Assembly: GCA_000964245.1 (NCBI GenBank)
Contig: LANB01000001.1
Span: 289,501-353,500, forward strand
DNA from: Cellvibrionaceae bacterium 1162T.S.0a.05
GTDB taxonomy: Bacteria; Pseudomonadota; Gammaproteobacteria; Pseudomonadales; Cellvibrionaceae
Direction: 5' to 3'
DNA: 64,000 nucleotides
Positions 42,105 to 51,113 of the stretch are shown here, in pieces (the stretch's first letter is position 1; every line of letters begins with the position of its first letter). The notes under the pieces are model-generated. The model worked only from the letters and a program-made list of their open reading frames with translations, was not told where the DNA came from and searched no databases. Both the position numbers and the translations under genes were made by a program.

Positions 42105-44288
42105 TCAGAATGCCCTCATCTCGGCGTTGAGTCGAGCGGCTTCCTTCTGATCCGTATACTCAATGCGCACCGAACACTGCTTGAAAGCAGGTTGACGCGA
42201 ATGTGGATCCAACAAACCCAAAGACAAACGATTCACACAATCATGAAAATGAAAGGGAATAAAAACCATGTTATAAGGTACGCGTTGGGTAAGTTGCACC
42301 ATCACCACTGCGTCACCGCGTCGCGACACCAAGCGCACATAAGACATATGCTCGATACCCAACTCTTCCGCAGCGTCCGGATTCATTTCCATATAAGGCG
42401 TTGGGCTGAATTTATTACAGTTGCCCACCTTGCCCGTTCTTGTGCGAGTGTGAAAATGCTCAACCACACGTCCACTGTTCAGCCAAAACGGATAGTCATC
42501 ATCCGGTAACTCATTGTTCTCAACATAAGGCAAGGACAACAATTTCGCTTTGCCATCCGGAAATTGAAAAACACCATCTGTGTACAAACGCGGGGTACCC
42601 TCTTCATCTCCTTCGCGCATCGGCCATTGAACTCCACGTTTTTTCTCGATGATTTCATGGCTCATGCCGGTAATATCCAGGGTTCGTCCTTCGCCTTTAC
42701 TGAGTAATTTCATCTCCTCGAATACGTCGGAGGTTTCCTCAGGGAAATTCATTTTTTGCCCCTGCTCCCAGCGCTTTGCAAGCTGGTTAAAAATCCATTG
42801 ATCCGGTTTCGAATTTCCATACGGTTTAACAATGGGGCGAGTCAGGTTGACGCGACGTTCAGTATTGGTAAAACAACCCGTTTTTTCCGCCCAGATTGAC
42901 GCGGGAAGATAAACATGTGCGTATTGTGCTGTTTCAACATCTTCGTAACTGTCTTGCACAACACAAAACTCCAGTTTTTCCATGGTTTTGCGAATACGCG
43001 CTGAATTCGGCATGGAAGTAAGCGGGTTGGTTGCAATAATCCACAAGGCTTTAATTTGTCCGGTTTCTATCGCCGGGAAAATATCGGTTTGGAATAACCC
43101 GCGTTTTTTCGGAAAAAATTCGGGATCAACCCCCCAAAACTTTCCAATTTCTTCTCTATGCGCCGGGTTCTCGAGAGCGCGGTAGCCAGGCAAGCCTGAA
43201 CACGAAGACCACTCGCGCGTCCCCATTGCATTACATTGGCCAGTAATAGATAAACTGGTTCCACCGGGCTTGCCAATGTTGCCTGTAATCAAATTAAGGT
43301 TATTGATCGCGCAAACACCGTCCGAACCATGTGTACTCTGATTAATACCCATCGTCCAGATTGACATCGCCGCACCCGCATTGGCATATAGCCGCGCGAC
43401 ATTGCGAATGGTGTCTTCATCGATACCACAAATTTTCGATGCCGTTACCGGGTCGTATTGGGCAACCAGTTCTTTAAAATCCTCGTAACCGTTACAGCTG
43501 CGCTTGATGTATTCTTCATCTTGCAGGCCTTCATCGAGAATGACATGTGCTAACGCATTAAGGAGAACGAGGTCCGTACCTGGCGTGATCGGTAAATGCA
43601 TGTCAGCGAATTGCGCGAACATGGTTACGCGTGGGTCAACAACGATAACCGGGAACTTTCTTTTTTCCAGGGCTTCTTTTAAGCGCCAATAAATGATGGG
43701 ATGCTGCTCAGTGAGATTGGAGCCGAAAGCCAGCAAGCAGTCTGTATGCTCAAAGTCGCCGTAGCAACCGGGAGGCCCGTCGGAACCAAATGAGCGCTTG
43801 TAGCCCGATACAGCGGATGCCATACACAAGGTGGTATTCCCATCGTAATTATTGGTACCGATAACGCCCCTTACCAACTTACCGAGCGTGTAAAACTCTT
43901 CAGTAAATATTTGGCCTGTGGAAACGACTGCGACCGAGTCGCGGCCATATTTTGCCTGGATACGCTTGAACTCTTCTGCTGTTTTATCGAGCGCCGTGTC
44001 CCAACTGGTTTCCTGCCAGTCTTCAAAGATTTTGCTGCGCACTCGCGGTTCGGCACCGCGACCTGACGCTTTAAAAATCTGTGCTTCGGTCAAACCCTTG
44101 ATACAAAGCTTGCCACGATTGACATCCGCACTGCCGACGCCACGCGTTGTTACGGGTTCGCCGTCCTTATTTACCCCCACTTCAATTGCACAGCCAACAG
44201 AGCAATACCCACACGTAGCGTATTTCCACTCCGCAACACCTTTATCGGCAATTTTGATCGGATTCTTTTTCTTGCGGCCAAATAACAT
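42105..44288 (-). CDS. nasA: Assimilatory nitrate reductase catalytic subunit
   Basis: 727 aa, cytoplasmic (no Tat signal). N-terminal [4Fe-4S] cysteines C26, C29, C33 and C62 (TCGYCSVGC ... KLC), Mo-bis-MGD domains, and probable Mo-ligand Cys155 in TTLCMASAV, as in NapA/NasA. The C-terminal molybdopterin-binding part has LNSGRVVEHFHTRTRTGKV. It is shorter than classical NasA (about 870-900 aa) because the C-terminal BFD-like [2Fe-2S] domain is absent, consistent with another electron donor, the DmsBC-like protein encoded downstream. Reduces nitrate to nitrite. Confidence 0.9.
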   Translation of the reverse strand: MLFGRKKKNPIKIADKGVAEWKYATCGYCSVGCAIEVGVNKDGEPVTTRGVGSADVNRGKLCIKGLTEAQIFKASGRGAEPRVRSKIFEDWQETSWDTALDKTAEEFKRIQAKYGRDSVAVVSTGQIFTEEFYTLGKLVRGVIGTNNYDGNTTLCMASAVSGYKRSFGSDGPPGCYGDFEHTDCLLAFGSNLTEQHPIIYWRLKEALEKRKFPVIVVDPRVTMFAQFADMHLPITPGTDLVLLNALAHVILDEGLQDEEYIKRSCNGYEDFKELVAQYDPVTASKICGIDEDTIRNVARLYANAGAAMSIWTMGINQSTHGSDGVCAINNLNLITGNIGKPGGTSLSITGQCNAMGTREWSSCSGLPGYRALENPAHREEIGKFWGVDPEFFPKKRGLFQTDIFPAIETGQIKALWIIATNPLTSMPNSARIRKTMEKLEFCVVQDSYEDVETAQYAHVYLPASIWAEKTGCFTNTERRVNLTRPIVKPYGNSKPDQWIFNQLAKRWEQGQKMNFPEETSDVFEEMKLLSKGEGRTLDITGMSHEIIEKKRGVQWPMREGDEEGTPRLYTDGVFQFPDGKAKLLSLPYVENNELPDDDYPFWLNSGRVVEHFHTRTRTGKVGNCNKFSPTPYMEMNPDAAEELGIEHMSYVRLVSRRGDAVVMVQLTQRVPYNMVFIPFHFHDCVNRLSLGLLDPHSRQPAFKQCSVRIEYTDQKEAARLNAEMRAF

Positions 44289-44313
44289 AGCTTTGCTCCA
44301 AAGGGCTCAAATT

Positions 44314-44655
44314 TTAGTTAGACGCCAATTCAATTTTTCCATCGCTCTCGCGAATTTGGTAGGTCTTGATTTGTACACTTTCATCCTCAAGACACTGGCC
44401 AGTTTCAAGATTAAAGTGTTGTTTCAATAAGGGGGAAGCCACAACAATATTATCTTTCAAGGAACCGACAATTCCCCGAGCGAGTACCGCTGCTTTGGTA
44501 AAAGGGTCAATAGCGCTCACGGCATAGAGTTTGCCCTTTACACGAAACATCGCAACTTGCTCACCATCTAACAGGGCGCGGGCACCAATCATTTCTTCGA
44601 GATCAGTTGAATTACACACTACTTGCCAACTCATAAGCTTTTCTGCCGCTCCCAT
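44314..44655 (-). CDS. nirD: Nitrite reductase small subunit
   Basis: 113 aa from the ATG at 44655, overlapping the nirB stop by one base (TAATG); an ATG 21 nt further in (MSWQVVC) fits the family start better and cannot be excluded. Rieske-like fold: GARALLDGEQVAMFRVKGKLYAV then VASPLLKQHFNLETGQCLED, without the His/Cys cluster ligands, as in NirD. Required with NirB for NADH-dependent nitrite reduction. Confidence 0.92.
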   Translation of the reverse strand: MGAAEKLMSWQVVCNSTDLEEMIGARALLDGEQVAMFRVKGKLYAVSAIDPFTKAAVLARGIVGSLKDNIVVASPLLKQHFNLETGQCLEDESVQIKTYQIRESDGKIELASN

Positions 44656-47198
44656 TATGCAATCTCTTTTTCGCTTTCAACAAAACGTACGATTTCTTCT
44701 TCATTGGCAGGGCGGATCTGATCGCGCTCTTCCACGAAAACAACGGTATTGTCTTTTTCTTCACTGTTCACAAAGGTGCGGAAGCGTTTCACTTTTTCCG
44801 GATCTTCCACTGTGGTTTTCCACTCGCACTGATAGGTTGAAATGACATGCGCCATTTCGCTTTCCAGCTCGGCGCCGATATTTAATTTGTCGTCAATGAT
44901 TACCGATTTCAGATAATCGAGGCCCCCTTCCATATTCTCCATCCACACGGAGGTACGCTGTAAACGATCGCCGGTGCGAATGTAAAACATCAGAAAACGG
45001 TCGATATATTTAATCAGGGTTTCGTCATCGAGGCCGGTTGCAAATAAATCAGCGTGGCGAGGTTTCATACCACCATTGCCGCAGACATACAAACTCCATC
45101 CATCGGCTGTTGCAATAACACCCACGTCCTTGCTTTGTGCTTCTGCACATTCCCGCGTACAACCGCTCACTGCAAATTTTAATTTGTGTGGCGAACGCAA
45201 ACCCTTGTAACGGTCTTCGATGTGTATCGCCATCCCCACGCTGTCGAGCATGCCGTAACGACACCAGGTTGAACCCACGCATGATTTCACTGTGCGCACC
45301 GATTTTCCGTAGGCGTGTCCGGTTTCAAAACCGGCATCAATTAACTCCTGCCATATCATTGGTAATTCGTGTTGCTGCGCACCGAACATATCGATACGTT
45401 GGCCACCGGTTATTTTGGTGTACAACTTATATTTTTTGGCTACCTGCCCCATCGCGATAAGTTTTTCCGGCGTTATTTCGCCACCGGCGATACGCGGCAC
45501 AATGGAATAGGTTCCATTTTTTTGCATGTTTGCCATAAAGTGATCATTGGTATCCTGCAAACCTGCAAGCTCATCTTTTAGTACGTAGTCGTTCCAGCAA
45601 CTTGCAAGAATGGATGCAACAGCCGGTTTACAAATATCGCAACCCAGGCCTTTTCCATGCTTGTCGATCATTTCACTAAACGATTTGATTTGACCGACAC
45701 GGACCAGGTGATACAACTCTTGTCGTGTGTGCGGGAAGTGCTCACAAATATCCGTGTTAATTTCGACACCGAGATTTGCCAGTTCCGCATTCATGACTTG
45801 TGTTGCCAGGGCGACACATCCGCCGCAGGACGTTCCGGCTTTTGTTTCCGATTTGATTGCGCCGATGGTTGTAGCACCGTCGCGCACAGCCTGACAAATT
45901 TGTCCTTTTGTCACTTCGTTACACGTACAAATATGTGCACCTTCGGGTAAGGCATCAACGCCCAGACCGCCTGCTGATTCACCATCTACACTCGGTACAA
46001 TCAAACCTTCCGGGGATTCTGGCAAATCCATGCCATTCACACACATTTGTTGCAGGGTTCCGTAGGCATCAACATCACCGACTAACACTGCACCCAACAA
46101 TTTTGTGCTGTCTTCAGAGACGATGATGCGTTTGTAAACTTCGTTTACACCGTCCTGGTAAATATAAGAAAGAGAACCGGGTGTTCGCCCATGCGCATCG
46201 CCAACGCTCGCAACATCCACGCCGAGCAATTTTAATTTTGTGCTCATGTCCGCACCGGTAAACGCTTCGTCGCCACCGGTAATGTGAGACGCGGCAACTT
46301 TCGCCATGGTGTAACCCGGTGCAACCAAGCCGTAGATCATGCCACCCCAAAGTGCACACTCGCCAATCGCATAAATATTGTCGATATTGGTTTGGCATTG
46401 ATTGTTAATGACAATCCCACCACGCTCACCGATTTCAATGCCAAATTGACGTGCTAGCTCATCCTGTGGGCGAATACCGGCAGAAAATAAAATCATATCG
46501 GTTTCGAGATGACTTTCGTCTGCGAAATTCATGCGATAACGCTTGTTTTCACCGGCAACAATTTCGCGTGTATTTTTTTCGGTGTGAACAGCCACCCCCA
46601 TACTTTCAATTTTTCTGCGCAGAAGTTGGCCACCACCTTCATCCAATTGCACCGCCATCAGGCGTGGAGCGAATTCAACCACATGCACCTCAAGGCCGAG
46701 GTTCTTTAGTGCATTTGCCGCTTCCAATCCAAGAAGACCGCCACCCACAACAACACCGACCTTGCTCTCTTTTGCAGAGGCGGTTATCGCTTCAAGGTCT
46801 TCGATGGTGCGATACACCAGACAGTGTTCCTGCTCACGGCCAGGAATGGGAGGAACGAAGGGGAAGGAGCCCGTTGCCAGAACCAATTTGTCATAACTTT
46901 CTTCACGACCACTCGCCGTCACAACCTTGTTTTCTGCGTGCTTGATCTCAACAACTTTGTCATTCAGAACGTAGTTCACACCGTTCTCCTGATAGTAGTC
47001 TTCTGAGGTCAGCATAAGATCGTCTGCCGTGGCGCCCGCAAAATAAGAACTCAGTTGTACACGGTCGTAGGCCAGTCGCGGCTCTTCGGAGAAAGTAATC
47101 AGCTCATAATCTGCTGCTCTATCGTGGTTCAGCATGTTGTCGATGAACTTATGTCCGACCATGCCATTGCCCACGACTATGATTCTTTGTTTAGTCAT
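44655..47198 (-). CDS. nirB: NAD(P)H nitrite reductase large subunit
   Basis: 847 aa from the ATG at 47198, exactly the length of E. coli NirB; a GTG at 47231 sits too close to its GAGG to be preferred. Domains: FAD (RIIVVGNGMVGHKF), NAD (VGVVVGGGLLGLEAANAL), BFD-type [2Fe-2S] (CTCNEVTKG ... CGGC), a ferredoxin-like half domain, and the sirohaem/[4Fe-4S] site (CVGSTWCRYG, VSGCTRECAEA). Six-electron reduction of nitrite to ammonium in the cytoplasm. First gene of nirB-nirD-nasA-dmsBC; preceded by a sigma-54-type promoter on the minus strand. Confidence 0.95.
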   Translation of the reverse strand: MTKQRIIVVGNGMVGHKFIDNMLNHDRAADYELITFSEEPRLAYDRVQLSSYFAGATADDLMLTSEDYYQENGVNYVLNDKVVEIKHAENKVVTASGREESYDKLVLATGSFPFVPPIPGREQEHCLVYRTIEDLEAITASAKESKVGVVVGGGLLGLEAANALKNLGLEVHVVEFAPRLMAVQLDEGGGQLLRRKIESMGVAVHTEKNTREIVAGENKRYRMNFADESHLETDMILFSAGIRPQDELARQFGIEIGERGGIVINNQCQTNIDNIYAIGECALWGGMIYGLVAPGYTMAKVAASHITGGDEAFTGADMSTKLKLLGVDVASVGDAHGRTPGSLSYIYQDGVNEVYKRIIVSEDSTKLLGAVLVGDVDAYGTLQQMCVNGMDLPESPEGLIVPSVDGESAGGLGVDALPEGAHICTCNEVTKGQICQAVRDGATTIGAIKSETKAGTSCGGCVALATQVMNAELANLGVEINTDICEHFPHTRQELYHLVRVGQIKSFSEMIDKHGKGLGCDICKPAVASILASCWNDYVLKDELAGLQDTNDHFMANMQKNGTYSIVPRIAGGEITPEKLIAMGQVAKKYKLYTKITGGQRIDMFGAQQHELPMIWQELIDAGFETGHAYGKSVRTVKSCVGSTWCRYGMLDSVGMAIHIEDRYKGLRSPHKLKFAVSGCTRECAEAQSKDVGVIATADGWSLYVCGNGGMKPRHADLFATGLDDETLIKYIDRFLMFYIRTGDRLQRTSVWMENMEGGLDYLKSVIIDDKLNIGAELESEMAHVISTYQCEWKTTVEDPEKVKRFRTFVNSEEKDNTVVFVEERDQIRPANEEEIVRFVESEKEIA

Positions 47199-47263
47199 AC
47201 GAGGGGTCTCAACTTCGTTTGCACCAGCCACTCCTCAAAGAGTGATTTTCTGGAATTCCCTTT

Positions 47264-47280
47264 TGCAAGAATGACACCAA
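47264..47280 (-). promoter_or_regulatory. Putative sigma-54 promoter of nirB
   Basis: Minus strand TTGGTGTCATTCTTGCA: GG-N10-GC spacing exact, TTGCA matches fully, -24 box TTGGTG deviates from TTGGCA. Start of transcription predicted near 47253, 55 bp before the ATG. Confidence 0.5.
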
Positions 47281-47710
47281 CGAGCGGAACACCCGGAAAC
47301 AATAATTTTAATACTTATAAATCAATAGCTTGCACCATATTTAATAACGATTATCAATATCTTTTAAGTAAAAACAACGAGAAAATTGCTTCATTAAAGT
47401 GCGTTTTGGTAAATTTCCTGGGGCGTTTTCAAGCGCAAGTGAATCGAGAACTAAATTTATGCACCACCGTATAGCAATTTTGCACTACGCCTGTGCAGAA
47501 ATCGGAGGTTATTTTAATCAAATGTTTTCTGCGCCACGCACAGATATGGACAAAATGGCTCATTATGGTGCTCATCCACTGTGCTAAGGCTGGTTTTATC
47601 GCACCAAACACGAGCGAAGCCATGAAAGAATGTTCTAAAACAATGCTATTTGAACGCGCTTGATTGCTCCAAAATAAGCCAAACGCCCGAAATACCGCTC
47701 CCCCATAGCG

Positions 47711-47727
47711 CTGGCATACTCCTTGCT
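47711..47727 (+). promoter_or_regulatory. Putative sigma-54 promoter of the nitrate transporter operon
   Basis: CTGGCATACTCCTTGCT: matches CTGGCA and TTGCT with exact GG-N10-GC spacing. Start of transcription predicted near 47738, 29 bp before the ATG. Confidence 0.6.
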
Positions 47728-47766
47728 CTGGCTTCTGCACTAAATTTGATGACTTTAGGCAAAGCT

Positions 47767-49236
47767 ATGAACACCGTTACGCAGTTCCTGGATTTCTCCA
47801 AGGCCAATATTCGCTTACTTCACCTTACCTGGTTTGCATTTTTTCTGACCTTTATGGTGTGGTTTGCACATGCACCACTGAAGCCGCTGATTATGGAGGC
47901 CTTCGATCTCAGCCTCGCTCAGTGGAAAGCCTTGTTGATACTCAATGTTGCTTTAACAATTCCCGCACGCATTGCAATCGGTATTCTGGTGGATAAGTTT
48001 GGCCCTCGAATTGTTTACAGCCTTCTTTTATTAATCTCTGGTGTTCTTTGTATCGCATTTGCTTCAGCCCAGACCTATGAGCAACTTGCCATCATGCGTT
48101 TTCTAACCGGCTTTGTGGGTGCAGGCTTTGTGATTGGCATTCGCCTCGTTGGAGAATGGTTTCCGGCCCGCCAGGTTGGCATTGCAGAGGGAATATATGG
48201 CGGCTGGGGAAATTTTGGTTCTGCTGCAGCTGCCTTCAGCTTGCCGACACTTGCCTTGATTTACGGCGGCGATGATGGCTGGCGCTATGCCATTGGCACA
48301 ACCGGGGTGATGGCGTTCTTATACGGTATCTTTTTCTATTGGCGAGCACGTAATACGCCGAAAGGATCAACGTATTTCAAGCCCAAAAAATCCGGCGGAT
48401 TAGAAGTCAGCAGTAAAAAAGATTTTTATTTTTATCTGGCAATGAATTTACCGATGTATCTTATTCTCGGTGTTCTTGCCTGGAAATTGAGCCCATCCGG
48501 TGTCAACTTGTTGAGCGCGACAGCAGTCAATATTATTTACGCTGGCCTTGTTGCCTTGATGATTTTCCAGTTCAGCCAGATTTATAAAGTCAACAAGGAT
48601 ATGTTACAAAACGGTGTCGAAGACCATCAAAAATATAAATTCAAGCAAGTGGCCATTCTGGATTGGGCTTACTTTGTCACCTTTGGTTCCGAGCTTGCAG
48701 TTGTGTCCATGTTGCCGGCTTTTTTCCTCGAAACTTTTACAGGCCTGTCTCTGGCTCAAGCCGGTGCGCTCGGTGCAGCCTTCGCATTCATGAATTTGGT
48801 GGCGCGGCCCGGCGGTGGCTGGATCAGTGATACCTTTGGGCGCAGAAAATCCTTGTCTATTTTTATTGTGGGACTCGCGATTGGTTACTTTGCGCTTTCC
48901 AATATCAACGGTTCCTGGCCGGTGGCTCTCGCGGTAATGTCTGTTATGTTTTGCTCTTTCTTCGTACAAGCTGGCGAAGGCGCTGTATTTGCAATGGTGC
49001 CACTCGTGAAACGCCGAATGACCGGACAAATTGCAGGTATGGCAGGTGCTTACGGGAATGTTGGCGCAGTGACCTTTCTGACTATTTTCAGTTTTGTAGA
49101 TGCCAGCACGTTCTTCCTCGTCATTGCGGGTTGTGCCTTGCTGGTGTTTGTTCTCGTGCAATTCCTGGAAGAGCCCGAAGGCCACATGGTGGAGGTGTTG
49201 CCGGACGGCACGGTCGAACGCATTGAATTAACGTGA
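47767..49236 (+). CDS. NarK/NasA-type nitrate/nitrite MFS transporter
   Basis: 489 aa from the ATG at 47767 (AGGC upstream). Twelve membrane segments. Nitrate porter features: [18 protein letters not shown] and [20 protein letters not shown] (nitrate signature 1), and [13 protein letters not shown] (signature 2), with Arg in the second and eighth helices expected. Imports nitrate into the cytoplasm for NasA. First gene of the plus-strand half of the locus. Confidence 0.93.
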   Translation: MNTVTQFLDFSKANIRLLHLTWFAFFLTFMVWFAHAPLKPLIMEAFDLSLAQWKALLILNVALTIPARIAIGILVDKFGPRIVYSLLLLISGVLCIAFASAQTYEQLAIMRFLTGFVGAGFVIGIRLVGEWFPARQVGIAEGIYGGWGNFGSAAAAFSLPTLALIYGGDDGWRYAIGTTGVMAFLYGIFFYWRARNTPKGSTYFKPKKSGGLEVSSKKDFYFYLAMNLPMYLILGVLAWKLSPSGVNLLSATAVNIIYAGLVALMIFQFSQIYKVNKDMLQNGVEDHQKYKFKQVAILDWAYFVTFGSELAVVSMLPAFFLETFTGLSLAQAGALGAAFAFMNLVARPGGGWISDTFGRRKSLSIFIVGLAIGYFALSNINGSWPVALAVMSVMFCSFFVQAGEGAVFAMVPLVKRRMTGQIAGMAGAYGNVGAVTFLTIFSFVDASTFFLVIAGCALLVFVLVQFLEEPEGHMVEVLPDGTVERIELT

Positions 49237-49250
49237 AACCTCTTTTTATT

Positions 49251-49278
49251 GCGGTAGTCACCTGATGGTGATTACCGC
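49251..49278. other. Intercistronic hairpin after the transporter gene
   Basis: 12-bp stem GCGGTAGTCACC/GGTGATTACCGC (one G-T pair) with loop TGAT; no T-run on the plus strand, so perhaps an mRNA-stabilising or processing hairpin rather than a terminator. Confidence 0.55.
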
Positions 49279-49325
49279 TGTTCCCCCACTGCTCTTTTTG
49301 CCATAATCGTGCGCCCACTCTCCCC

Positions 49326-51062
49326 ATGGTAGCCGAGACCTTGGAACACCTCAGCTCAATACTCGAAGTCGATTTTGCCCAACTAAGTGAAGCGGGTAAA
49401 AAGCCCGAGAATCAGGACACCCTCGGTGCAAAAATTCCTGACGGTACGACGTTAACAACAAAAGGCATGGCTTTCGTAACCGCCGACGGTGTAAGCAGTA
49501 GCGATGCCGCCCGCCAAGCCAGCCAAACGGCAGTGAGCGGTTTTTTAACAGACTATTTCGCAACACCAGACACCTGGTCCACCAACCGTTCTGCTGAACG
49601 CGTGATTAAATCATTGAATCATTATTTGTGGGGCCAAAGCCGCAATTCAATTTATGGACAGGGTCATCTCACCACATTTACTGCCTTGATTTTAAAAGGC
49701 AGTACCGCGTTCAGTTTTCATATTGGTGATTCGCGTTTACAGCGCATTCGCAACAATGATTTTGAAGAGCTCACACGCGACCATAGTCAGCGCATGAATC
49801 AGGACACGGTATATTTAAGCCGTGCACTCGGCGCCGACATTTCCGTGGATATTGATAGTTTGAGTTTTGAATTAAGCGTGGGTGACATTTACATTCTTAC
49901 GTCTGATGGCGTACACGATTATCTTAAACGTAACGACTGGTTAAGCCTTGCCAACGAATTTAGCACGAATAAAGATACCTGGGCGCGCAAGGCGCTCGAC
50001 CTCGCGCTCGAACGCGGCAGTCAGGACAACCAAAGCATACAAATTGTCGAGATTAAACAACTCGGTGCGGCAACTGAAACAGAAGTTGTTACGGCATTAA
50101 AACAACTGCCCTTTCCCCCTCCTCTTACCGTCGGCAACAAAATCGACGGTTTAAAAGTTGAAAAGATTTTGCATGAATCCGAGCGCAGCCAGGTGTATTT
50201 GGTACGCGACGAAAACGATAAGTTGTTGGTGATGAAAACACCTTCGTTAAATTATGATGACGACACCGCCTATATCGAACGTTTTGTTATGGAAAGCTGG
50301 GTGGGCGCGCGTATCAGCAGCCCCTACGTTGTGCGTGTTGTAACCCCCAAAGCGCGTAGTTATTTGTACTACCTGACAGAGCACGTCAGTGGGCCAACGC
50401 TCGCGCAGTTAATAAAAGAGCGTCACCCTATTCCTATTCGCGATACAGTGGAAATTATTGACCAGGTCATTAAAGGCGTGCGCGCTTTTCACCGCAAGGA
50501 CACGCTGCACCAGGATATCAAACCCGGAAACATTGTGATTGGCCACGGCGGTGCAATAAAAATCATTGATTTTGGTTCGGCCTGGGTCGCAGGTATTGAC
50601 GAACTCAAAGTGAGTTTTGAACGCGACATTATTCTCGGTACGCTTGATTATTCAGCGCCGGAATATCGCTACGGCGGCAAAGTCGGCCACCTTTCGGACC
50701 AATTTTCCATCGCCGTGCTGGTCTATGAAATGCTCACTGGCAAAGCCCCTTATGGCTCAAGCTATCGCGACGCCAAGGATTTGAAACACTTCCAAAAACT
50801 CCAATACAACTCAGCCTTGCGGCACAACCCGCTGGTACCGCAGTGGATAGACCGCGCACTGGAAAAAGCCCTCGCCATTGAACCTGAAGCCCGTTACAAC
50901 GCCCTCTCGGAGTTTATTCAGGATTTGAAGCGACCCAACCCGGCGTGGCTGACCCCGCGAGAACGCCCTTTGATGCAGCGCAATCCACTGATATTCTGGC
51001 AAACCCTCGCTGGTCTGGGCTGGCTCGCTTTTGTCGTCGCGCTGATAATGCTTTTGCAATAA
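49326..51062 (+). CDS. PP2C phosphatase-Ser/Thr kinase fusion
   Basis: 578 aa. Residues about 15-245: PP2C phosphatase (NQDTLG, FVTADGVSSSD, FHIGDSRLQRI, LTSDGVHDYL, DNQSIQIV with metal-binding Asp). Residues about 265-540: kinase with LVMKTP (Lys), HQDIKPGNIVI (Asp, HQD in place of HRD), IIDFGSAWV and DYSAPEY. One C-terminal membrane segment (LAGLGWLAFVVALIMLLQ). Bifunctional kinase/phosphatases of this kind lie in the nitrate assimilation clusters of pseudomonads (e.g. near PA1781), so a regulatory role for nitrate uptake or reduction is likely. No good ribosome binding site is seen. Confidence 0.9.
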   Translation: MVAETLEHLSSILEVDFAQLSEAGKKPENQDTLGAKIPDGTTLTTKGMAFVTADGVSSSDAARQASQTAVSGFLTDYFATPDTWSTNRSAERVIKSLNHYLWGQSRNSIYGQGHLTTFTALILKGSTAFSFHIGDSRLQRIRNNDFEELTRDHSQRMNQDTVYLSRALGADISVDIDSLSFELSVGDIYILTSDGVHDYLKRNDWLSLANEFSTNKDTWARKALDLALERGSQDNQSIQIVEIKQLGAATETEVVTALKQLPFPPPLTVGNKIDGLKVEKILHESERSQVYLVRDENDKLLVMKTPSLNYDDDTAYIERFVMESWVGARISSPYVVRVVTPKARSYLYYLTEHVSGPTLAQLIKERHPIPIRDTVEIIDQVIKGVRAFHRKDTLHQDIKPGNIVIGHGGAIKIIDFGSAWVAGIDELKVSFERDIILGTLDYSAPEYRYGGKVGHLSDQFSIAVLVYEMLTGKAPYGSSYRDAKDLKHFQKLQYNSALRHNPLVPQWIDRALEKALAIEPEARYNALSEFIQDLKRPNPAWLTPRERPLMQRNPLIFWQTLAGLGWLAFVVALIMLLQ

Positions 51063-51113
51063 TTTGAGATTTCTCATTGTACCTGGACAGAGGGAATCGG
51101 ATACACTGCTGCC

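Larger units (their letters stand above)
47199..47766. promoter_or_regulatory. Divergent regulatory region between nirB and the nitrate transporter
   Basis: 568 bp without a supportable gene; an in-frame extension of the transporter gene upstream to 47650 was rejected. Contains one sigma-54-type match for each direction (47264-47280 minus, 47711-47727 plus). Between them, TGCACCA occurs at 47331 and 47460 and TGGTGC at 47566, resembling NtrC half-sites (TGCACC/GGTGCA), though no complete palindrome was found. Confidence 0.5.

Noticed and set aside
47331-47572. Full NtrC binding sites between nirB and the transporter gene
   Set aside because: Only half-site-like TGCACCA/TGGTGC words are present without the TGCACC-N5-GGTGCA palindrome; not listed as separate sites.
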